A stretch of 11,291 bases of DNA from Acidimicrobiaceae bacterium (GTDB taxonomy: Bacteria; Actinomycetota; Acidimicrobiia; Acidimicrobiales; RAAP-2): contig PMAL01000185.1 of NCBI GenBank assembly GCA_003152555.1, forward strand, positions 2,323 to 13,613. The letters run 5' to 3'. Below, piece by piece: positions 5,945 to 11,291 of this stretch. A model generated the notes under the pieces. It searched no databases. It saw only the letters and a program-made list of their open reading frames with translations, and was not told the origin of the DNA. The position numbers and the translations under genes were made by a program. Position 1 is the stretch's first letter, and every line of letters begins with the position of its first letter.

Positions 5945-7553
5945 TGTCGGACTCCGCTAAACACGCTCGTGTGATGTCGTCCTCGCTAAACGGTCCCTGT
6001 TCCAAAGTTCTCCCCGCCCTTCCTCGCGAGAGTATGTATATCCGTGTACATGTAGCGGCAAGGAATTCGTAATCCACCGACACAACTAATACGGCACCTC
6101 CTAGAGATGCAATCTCCTGCGTATAGGCAGCTATGTCCTGACGCGACGAGATATCTACGCCTTGAACAGGTTCTTCAAGCAATAGAACCTTCGGTTCGTG
6201 AGCCATCGAACGCGCCAGATATGTCTTCTGCTGATTTCCCCCGCTCAGCGTCTGTGTCATTCGGTGAGGGTCGCTTGGCCTGATTGCATATTTCCCGATC
6301 AGGCCGCGTGCGCTATCTAACTCTTTTCGCCTCGAGATCAACCCATGTCGCACCAGTCGTTCGAGTCTCGAAATCGTGAGATTCTCGAAAACACGACCCC
6401 CGGGCCACAACCCATCCGCCAGCCTATTTCCCGAGACAAACTGCAGCCCGACCTTGGGCGATGTTGAAGGCGACAACTTGACGATCTTTCCCCCGATGAG
6501 GACGCTGCCCGCAACGGCAGTCTTCTCGCCAATGATGAGACGTGGCAGTTCCTCTAGATCCATGCCCGCAAGCCCGCTAACGCCCACCACTTCGCCCGCG
6601 CGGACGAAGAGTGAGACGTCGTTAATATAGAACCCGCACAGATTCCTGAGTTCAAGCCCGCTTTCATCTTTCGCACTGTGGATCTGTGAAGCGTCGTTTT
6701 CTTTTGAGTTTGGTCCGCTGGCAGCGGCAACGTTGAGGGCTCTTCCGATCATGTGCTCGACGACCTGTTTCGTATCCACGGCGGTGATCGGCCCGGAGTA
6801 CGTCACTCTCCCATCTCTCAGTATCGTCACCTCGTCACACACGTCACGTACTTCACGCAATTTGTGAGAGATGAACAGTAAGGCGCACCCGCGGGCAGCG
6901 ATGCCGCGCATCCAATCTAGGAGCCGTTCCGTTTCAGTCACGGTGAGTGCTGACGTCGGTTCGTCCAGAACCACAATCCAGTTACCGTGCCCCCACTCAT
7001 CGAGAGCGCGAAGCACACGTAGTGTCGCGATCTGTGCTCGCTCCGACTGCGAGAGCGACTCTACGCATCGACGGACATCGAGATTGAGCCCGAAGCCATC
7101 AACCATTTCCTGTGCTGCACGAACTTCTTTCTTCCACGAAATCAAACTGTGTCCCAGTCGTTCGAAATGCGCACCCGATGCCATGTTTTCGACGACCGAG
7201 AGGTCGGCAACGAAGGGTAATTCCTGATGAACGATTCCAATGCCGATCTTTTCGGGAACCGTGTACTTACGAGTTATTTTCTGGCCCCAGAGCGTTATCT
7301 CACTTCCTGGAAAGGGATGATAAATACCGGCGAGAATCTTAACGAGAGTGGATTTTCCCGCGCCATTGGCACCAAGCAAACCATGAATGGAACCCGGGGC
7401 TACTTTAAATGAGACATCCTTGAGTACAGGGGGCCCGCCAAAGCCCATTCGAACATTACATATCTCAAGTGCCGGCACCGAGGAATCGGTTTGCTTTTGC
7501 CCGGTAGAAAACTCATCCTCGTCCTTCACCCCAAGGTGATCTCCAACTGCCAT
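5934..7553 (-). CDS. ABC transporter ATPase with two nucleotide-binding domains (RbsA/MglA class)
   Basis: A 539-residue cytoplasmic energy-coupling subunit of a sugar-class importer with fused NBDs. Positions below count from the GTG at 7556. NBD1: Walker A GANGAGKST (62-70, Lys68), Q-loop IGIVHQELPF (107-115), signature ESLSQSERAQIATLR (166-180), Walker B WIVVLDEPTSALT (193-205, Glu199), and H-loop ISHKL (His231). NBD2: GEVVGVSGLAGMDLEELPRL (321-340) where the class normally has GLxGSGRxEL, so no P-loop Lys/Ser; signature LSGGNQQKTYLARS (437-450); Walker B VLLLEEPVQGVD (457-468), with Glu461 replacing the usual Asp; and VVSVDYEFL in place of a His switch. NBD2 is thus a degenerate site, as in the class, but more so. 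The ATG at 7553 shares its A with the TGA of the CoA-transferase gene (TGATG); GTG at 7556 is an alternative. It pairs with the overlapping permease and the binding protein two genes upstream. Confidence 0.93.
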   Translation of the reverse strand: MAVGDHLGVKDEDEFSTGQKQTDSSVPALEICNVRMGFGGPPVLKDVSFKVAPGSIHGLLGANGAGKSTLVKILAGIYHPFPGSEITLWGQKITRKYTVPEKIGIGIVHQELPFVADLSVVENMASGAHFERLGHSLISWKKEVRAAQEMVDGFGLNLDVRRCVESLSQSERAQIATLRVLRALDEWGHGNWIVVLDEPTSALTVTETERLLDWMRGIAARGCALLFISHKLREVRDVCDEVTILRDGRVTYSGPITAVDTKQVVEHMIGRALNVAAASGPNSKENDASQIHSAKDESGLELRNLCGFYINDVSLFVRAGEVVGVSGLAGMDLEELPRLIIGEKTAVAGSVLIGGKIVKLSPSTSPKVGLQFVSGNRLADGLWPGGRVFENLTISRLERLVRHGLISRRKELDSARGLIGKYAIRPSDPHRMTQTLSGGNQQKTYLARSMAHEPKVLLLEEPVQGVDISSRQDIAAYTQEIASLGGAVLVVSVDYEFLAATCTRIYILSRGRAGRTLEQGPFSEDDITRACLAESDNAA

Positions 7554-8722
7554 CACTCAACCGAAAACGTCTCGTCTGTATGCTCGCCAAAGGTTGGCAC
7601 CCGTGACCTCGCATTTCCGAAGCCCATTTGGTTGGATGGCAGAAGTACTGCGTCGCCGTAGCCATCTTCAACTTCCTGTAGCAGGCCAGCCTCTTGAAAG
7701 TCAGTCGACGTTGAAACTTCACGCGTCGTCCGCAAGATCCCGACCGGAATTCCGAACCGCTCCAGGATGTCCAGGACATCGCCTCGCGTTCGATTCCGCG
7801 TCCATCGGCTGACCAACTTGTTGACCTCGACACCCCGCGCTTTGCGTTCGGCGTACGTTTCGTAGCGCGAGTCGTGAGCGAGTTCGGGCATTTCTATGGC
7901 CGTACAAAATTTGACCCAAAAGACGTCTGAGTTCACGCCGATCGCTGCGTAGCCATCTGAACATTCGAAGTAGCCATACGGCACCGCATGACCAAACTCC
8001 TCGATACTGCCCAATTGAAACGCAGCTACCGCACACGTATTGATCGCGAGCATAGAGCCGAGCATTGAGATGGAGATCCGTTTCCCTTCGCCAGTTTGAT
8101 CCCGCCCTCGCAATGCTGTGACAATTGCACCATAGGCATTTAGACCAGCGATGAAGTCGCCCAGTGGGGCGCCATATTGAATGGGAAGTCCGGAACTGTC
8201 ACGGCAATGAGATGCCAAACCACTTTGCGCCTCGGCGATAATTGCTAATGCTCCTCGCGATTTCGCTTCGGTTGGTTTGGTTCCAGCGTCAACCGTTGAA
8301 TCTGTAGCGCCGTCATAATGAATTGAGCAGAAAATTAACGACGGACGACGGGCCGACAGTACGCTCCAACCAAGGCCGAGGTTGTCCAAGACCTCGGGAC
8401 GAAAATTCTCGACTACGACATCTGCTCTGTCAACCAGTTCAAAAAACCTGGACCGTCCGAGATCCGACTTGAGATCAAGAATGACGCTCTTCTTTCCCCG
8501 GTTACAGGCAACAAAGAACGAACTCACTGACGTTCCAGTTCCCGCCTCTCGAATCACGCCACGTCTACGAGAGAGTTCACCTTCTGGCGGCTCGACCTTA
8601 ATGACATTCGCCCCCGCGTCGGAGAGCAGCATGGTACAGAACGGACCCGCAATTAAGTGAGTGAGATCTAGTACCTCAATGTCCTTCAGAGGAGCGGAGC
8701 CGCCTTCTTGCCTCTCCGTCAC
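7553..8722 (-). CDS. CaiB/BaiF family CoA-transferase (class III)
   Basis: A cytoplasmic enzyme of 389 residues, normal length for the family, which moves CoA from a donor thioester to a carboxylate through a beta-aspartyl-CoA intermediate. N-terminal motif: LKDIEVLDLTHLIAGPFCTM (12-31) then DAGANVIKVEPPEGE (35-49). Middle: NRGKKSVILDLKS (74-86), VVVENFRPEVLDNLGLGWS (102-120), PSLIFCSI (127-134). The catalytic Asp is Asp189 in APLGDFIAGLNAYGAIVTAL (185-204). The C-terminal part has IPVG (a common VPxGPV region) and ends in PTFGEHTDETF. Unusual: the glycine loop after the CSI strand, commonly SGFGQTGP, is replaced by an Asp/Thr-rich 20-residue piece (HYDGATDSTVDAGTKPTEAK). The start is GTG at 8722 because a stop lies 3 codons upstream; no strong ribosome site precedes it. 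It lies inside the transporter operon between the binding protein and the ATPase, implying that the imported substrate is a carboxylic acid activated here. Confidence 0.92.
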   Translation of the reverse strand: MTERQEGGSAPLKDIEVLDLTHLIAGPFCTMLLSDAGANVIKVEPPEGELSRRRGVIREAGTGTSVSSFFVACNRGKKSVILDLKSDLGRSRFFELVDRADVVVENFRPEVLDNLGLGWSVLSARRPSLIFCSIHYDGATDSTVDAGTKPTEAKSRGALAIIAEAQSGLASHCRDSSGLPIQYGAPLGDFIAGLNAYGAIVTALRGRDQTGEGKRISISMLGSMLAINTCAVAAFQLGSIEEFGHAVPYGYFECSDGYAAIGVNSDVFWVKFCTAIEMPELAHDSRYETYAERKARGVEVNKLVSRWTRNRTRGDVLDILERFGIPVGILRTTREVSTSTDFQEAGLLQEVEDGYGDAVLLPSNQMGFGNARSRVPTFGEHTDETFSVE

Positions 8723-8764
8723 AGTGATTCAAAATGATGTAGGTCTTTCACGGTGCAAATCACT
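8723..8764. repeat. Inverted repeat AGTGATT/AATCACT between binding-protein and CoA-transferase genes
   Basis: Perfect 7-base arms at 8723-8729 and 8758-8764 flank a 28-base loop and together fill the 42-base gap. One arm touches the binding-protein stop codon and the other touches the GTG start of the next gene. In RNA the stem would place that start at its base. Possible roles are mRNA stabilisation of the binding-protein message or reduced translation of the downstream transporter genes. There is no U-run, so it is not a classic terminator. Confidence 0.45.
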
Positions 8765-9937
8765 TTATGACGAGAGGCCCCACGCCGCTTCGAATTTCGT
8801 TTGGAAGTTGACGTAGGTCGGAATCACTCCACCATTCGCGACGTTTGCCTTGTCGACCAACTGGGTCGGTATGGGGTCCGAAGCGGCTGGCAGCTTGAGG
8901 ATTGCGCGTCCAATCTCGTCCATTGCTGCCCATCCGGGGAAGTTACTGTCCCCATGCGACAGGTCAGCGTATTCTGATCCGTTCTGTATGTCAGTCAGCG
9001 TGGCGGGCGTGTTTTGTCCTCCAATGATCTTGACATTCGAGTGAATCGCTTGGAGCGCCGGAATCATGTAGATCGATTCGCTGTCGTCCGAGTTGATGAT
9101 CATGTTGACATTCTTGTTGGCTGTCACAATGCTCGTCCCAAGCGGACCCGAAGACGTTGCAACCGTCAAAATGTCAAAGGCCGTAACTGAGACCTTGCAC
9201 TTCTTGCACAGGGTAAGAATGACCGAACGCAGTGAAGGATAAGGCTGGACTGTCGAGGAAAAGATCGAGTCATCGGTGTACACGGCGTCAAGTTTGCAGT
9301 GTGTAGCCAAAAGTGCGGCGGCGCCTTGTGCTCGGCCGGCGACCAAGGGATTCGAGTTAATTGTCGCGAAAATCGTGCCGGGAGTGACGGGCGGTTCGTA
9401 CATTGAAACTACGGGTATGCCCGCCGCTTGCGCTGCACTCAATTGTGGCCCGATTTCAGCAGCCGAAATCGCGAGCAGAACAATTCCGGCCGCGTGGGCT
9501 GAAATTGCCTCGTTGATTCCTTCCTGCTCAGTAGACAGAGAAGCCTGTCCATCAAAGTTAGTTACGTTAACCCCGGCCGCTGCCGCTGCCGCATCAAATC
9601 CTGCTTGAAGCTCCGCGGTCGTGGGGACGGTCGCACTCTCGTTGATAAACCAAACCGAGTCGCCTTTTAGGGCCGACATGTTGAAGGGCATTCCGATCGC
9701 TACCTTAGGTGAATTCTGGTACGCAGCAAGGATCGCGGTTGCCTTTTTCTCACAACCTTTTACAGTGAACTTCGTGGCGGCCCCAGCCGACGAAACGCCC
9801 ACGCTTGAGATTGCCCCGGTACAAACGACCAATGCAGGAGCAACCATGACGCCAGCCAATACAACAGACCATGCTCGACGCCGCTTCGCAGGTGCCATCA
9901 ATGCTTTGATCCCCTCACGGACATTCAGTGCTCTCAT
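8765..9937 (-). CDS. Sugar-class ABC transporter substrate-binding protein
   Basis: A 390-residue exported binding protein of the Peripla_BP_4 type (ribose/galactose-binding class). The ATG at 9937 is chosen because AAGGGG (9944-9949) sits 6 bases upstream and the export signal follows; the frame is open to 10195, but the extra 86 codons are promoter DNA. The signal peptide is KRRR (18-21), a hydrophobic core (22-38), and AGAA-T (51-55) as the likely cut. Cys39 (ALVVC) is not a proper lipobox. Mature landmarks: IGMPFNMSAL (81-90), then STEQEGINEAISAHAAGIVL (135-154), AQAAGIPVVSMYEPP (169-183), NPLVAGRAQGAAALL (196-210), NSDDSE (282-287) and NVKIIGGQNTP (301-311). C214, C244 and C247 are unusual for the family. 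It feeds the ATPase and permease encoded downstream. The ligand cannot be read; the acyl-CoA genes beside it argue against a plain sugar. Confidence 0.92.
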   Translation of the reverse strand: MRALNVREGIKALMAPAKRRRAWSVVLAGVMVAPALVVCTGAISSVGVSSAGAATKFTVKGCEKKATAILAAYQNSPKVAIGMPFNMSALKGDSVWFINESATVPTTAELQAGFDAAAAAAGVNVTNFDGQASLSTEQEGINEAISAHAAGIVLLAISAAEIGPQLSAAQAAGIPVVSMYEPPVTPGTIFATINSNPLVAGRAQGAAALLATHCKLDAVYTDDSIFSSTVQPYPSLRSVILTLCKKCKVSVTAFDILTVATSSGPLGTSIVTANKNVNMIINSDDSESIYMIPALQAIHSNVKIIGGQNTPATLTDIQNGSEYADLSHGDSNFPGWAAMDEIGRAILKLPAASDPIPTQLVDKANVANGGVIPTYVNFQTKFEAAWGLSS

Positions 9938-10164
9938 CTTTTTCCCCTTGTGGATGACGCTTCCAATGCCGTACACACTCCCGGCGATAACAAATCGAAC
10001 TGTAACAGATCTATCTGCGTGGTGCAATACATTATCTCTAAATAATACTTTTGTCGTCAAAACACCCTGCGGAACTAGTGGAAGAGTAGTTAGAGCCCGC
10101 CAACCTCGATTTGTCTCGGTCTGCGTTAGGGAACATTGAGATGATCTCGAACACTTATGCAGCG
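9938..10164 (-). promoter_or_regulatory. Promoter and leader region of the binding-protein/transporter operon
   Basis: On the minus strand a good sigma70-like promoter is present: -35 TTGACG (10055-10060), an 18-base spacer, and -10 GATAAT (10031-10036). Transcription should start near 10024, giving a leader of about 87 bases. A perfect inverted repeat CAGAT-CT-ATCTG (10006-10017) lies just past the predicted start, where a repressor would block early elongation. The rest of the gap holds nothing else I can name. The upstream hydrolase ends at 10165, so the transporter operon can be expressed apart from it. Confidence 0.55.
10006..10017. promoter_or_regulatory. Palindromic operator candidate CAGATCTATCTG
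   Basis: Perfect 5-base arms around CT, placed about 7-18 bases downstream of the predicted transcription start of the binding-protein gene. This position suits a repressor site, for example of a LacI, GntR or TetR protein encoded outside the window. No regulator gene lies next to it, and the arms are short, so the role is inferred from position. Confidence 0.35.
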
Positions 10165-11127
10165 CTAATTCCGATTGAATTGCTGCTCGACCCAAATGCC
10201 CATGTCTTTTCGAGCCTGTCGAGCCACGGTGGTTGAAGAAAAGATCGCGTCGAAACCATGTGGGGCTCCAGGGTAAATGTGGAGATCAGTGGGTACGCCT
10301 GCCTGATTCAGACGTTGGGCGAAACTCACACTTTCGTCGAGGAACCTGTCCAAAGTCCCTACCATGATGTACCCCGGCGGTAATTCGCTCAGGTCTAGTG
10401 CCCGCGCTGGCGCGGCATAAATAGGGACGTCTGGGCGACCATAAAGGTCTCCCAGGTACGACTTCCACGCAAACTCGTTGGATGCCAAACTCCAAAGTGG
10501 CGTCTCGGTCCTGCTTGAAGGTGTGATCTGACGATCGTCTAATTCGGGGTAGAGGAGAAGTTGGAACAGTAGAGAAAGTTCGCTGTGATCGCGGACGTAT
10601 AGAGCGAGGGCTGCCGCCAAGCCGCCGCCAGCGCTTGACCCCATTACTCCAATCCGCTCACGGTCTATCCCGATCTCATGAGCGTTGTTGAAGAGCCATA
10701 CAAGTCCGCTGTAACAGTCCTCCAGAGCGCTGGGGTAAGGATTCTCCGGTGCCAAGCGATACTCCACCGAGGCTCCCGCGCAGGAAAGACGGGGGCACCA
10801 AACATCAAATCTCGGGTCGAAGTAGGACCTATCCTTGCTGACGTATCCGCCTCCATGAATCGCATAAATGCAGGGAAGAAGGCCGGCGACTCCCTTTGGT
10901 CTATGGACGCGAACTATGACGCCCGAATTGCCGGGAACCAAATAGTCCGTCCGTTCAACATCGTCGGACAGCGCACGTTCGCGAACAGTCGCCGGTTGAC
11001 GACGTATCTCCGGCAGTGAATGCTCATTCCAATCAATCTCGGAATACCCTTCAAGTAGAAGTTCAATCTCGGGATCGACGAACGCCGCGACCTCGGTAGG
11101 TGGCTTTTCTGAATTGGAATGCTTCAT
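10165..11127 (-). CDS. Alpha/beta hydrolase, HSL (hormone-sensitive lipase) family esterase
   Basis: A 320-residue hydrolase of normal HSL/bacterial esterase length, probably cytoplasmic since no export signal is present. The oxyanion-hole motif IHGGGYVS (90-97) is the HSL mark, and EYRLAPENPYPSALEDCY (122-139) is the conserved strand-loop-helix that follows. The catalytic triad is Ser165 in GSSAG (163-167), Asp260 in GTLDRFLDES (257-266), and His290 in APHGFD (288-293). The N-terminal cap (residues 1-60) is typical. The ATG at 11127 has GGAAG 8 bases upstream. Family members cleave esters of short or medium acyl chains, lactones or steroid esters. Its place just before the transporter suggests it frees the carboxylate or alcohol handled by the following genes. 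It has its own upstream region with a palindrome, and 227 bases with a separate promoter divide it from the binding-protein gene. Confidence 0.93.
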   Translation of the reverse strand: MKHSNSEKPPTEVAAFVDPEIELLLEGYSEIDWNEHSLPEIRRQPATVRERALSDDVERTDYLVPGNSGVIVRVHRPKGVAGLLPCIYAIHGGGYVSKDRSYFDPRFDVWCPRLSCAGASVEYRLAPENPYPSALEDCYSGLVWLFNNAHEIGIDRERIGVMGSSAGGGLAAALALYVRDHSELSLLFQLLLYPELDDRQITPSSRTETPLWSLASNEFAWKSYLGDLYGRPDVPIYAAPARALDLSELPPGYIMVGTLDRFLDESVSFAQRLNQAGVPTDLHIYPGAPHGFDAIFSSTTVARQARKDMGIWVEQQFNRN

Positions 11128-11291
11128 TGATTACACTTCCATTTTTGTGCGCTTGTTCCCTCAGTTACTCGATTCGTAACTAATGGTACAATCTTTTTCT
11201 TGGCACGTGAAAGCAACTACCCGACGGTCTTGGCGCAATGCTTCTGCGTAAGTATCTCATTACGAAGAGCGACAAAAACAACGCGAGGTTT
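11128..11291. other. Upstream region of the hydrolase gene (to window end)
   Basis: No gene is seen in these 164 bases. Beyond the palindrome at 11163-11181 there is a weaker inverted repeat, CGTAA-N8-TTACG (11247-11264), which may be a second operator or chance. The promoter of the hydrolase must lie here unless transcription enters from the right of the window. Confidence 0.3.
11163..11181. promoter_or_regulatory. TetR-like operator candidate AGTTAC-N7-GTAACT
   Basis: A perfect inverted repeat with 6-base arms around TCGATTC lies 36 bases before the hydrolase ATG. Size and layout (about 19 bases, odd spacer, GTTAC/GTAAC arms) match common TetR-family operators, and regulators of that family control many actinobacterial acyl-CoA loci. 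No regulator is encoded in the window. The promoter boxes around it are not clear. Confidence 0.45.

Noticed and set aside
9816..9827. Lipoprotein signal at Cys39 of the binding protein
   Set aside because: The preceding residues ALVV lack the small residue (Gly/Ala/Ser) required before the lipobox Cys; the AGAA cut site is better.
9621..10139. 172-codon plus-strand open frame
   Set aside because: It runs opposite the binding-protein signal region and its promoter; no family pattern seen.
9938..10195. Extra 86 N-terminal codons in frame with the binding-protein gene
   Set aside because: They contain the promoter boxes, overlap the end of the hydrolase gene, and give a signal peptide buried inside the protein; the ATG at 9937 has the ribosome site.

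Overview
Every gene supported in this window lies on the minus strand, so the window reads from right to left. It looks like an actinobacterial chromosome of moderate GC. Pointers are the FadE-like pair of acyl-CoA dehydrogenases, GTG/TTG starts beside ATG starts, strong GGAG-type ribosome sites, and a sugar-ABC binding protein with a KRRR + hydrophobic + AGAA export signal. The acyl-CoA and binding-protein types bring the Acidimicrobiia to mind, but this is an inference from protein style only. No rRNA, tRNA, CRISPR array or insertion sequence was seen.

Right part (about 11291 to 2668): a probable catabolic locus. In transcription order it holds an HSL-type alpha/beta hydrolase (11127-10165), a periplasmic sugar-type binding protein (9937-8765) behind a good sigma70-like promoter, a CaiB/BaiF CoA-transferase (8722-7553), a double-NBD ABC ATPase (7553-5934), an RbsC-like permease (5944-4844), and a large plus a small acyl-CoA dehydrogenase subunit (4753-3563 and 3558-2668). 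The CoA-transferase, ATPase and permease overlap end to end, and the two dehydrogenases are 4 bases apart. The inferred pathway is ester cleavage, uptake by an ABC-2-type (CUT2) importer, CoA activation by transfer, and alpha-beta dehydrogenation by a heteromeric FadE pair. The substrate is unknown. A sugar-class importer cotranscribed with acyl-CoA enzymes suggests something other than a simple sugar, such as a glycosylated, cyclic or side-chain-bearing carboxylic acid.

Middle (2667-2080): about 590 bases with no recognised gene. They include a 99-codon stop-free minus frame of unknown meaning directly behind the dehydrogenase pair, then AT-rich DNA with several small inverted repeats.

Left part (2079-1): a MarR-family regulator, an AT-rich intergenic region with three inverted repeats, a DHFR/RibD-C-like reductase, a VOC-fold protein cut by an in-frame TAG where the family has Trp, and the first 25 codons of an exported protein that runs off the left edge. 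MarR probably controls the reductase-VOC unit.

The most notable points are the amber codon in the VOC gene, the loss of both usual catalytic-Glu positions in the large dehydrogenase, the degenerate second ATP site of the ABC ATPase, the unusual loop of the CoA-transferase, and the operator-like palindromes at the two promoters of the catabolic locus.
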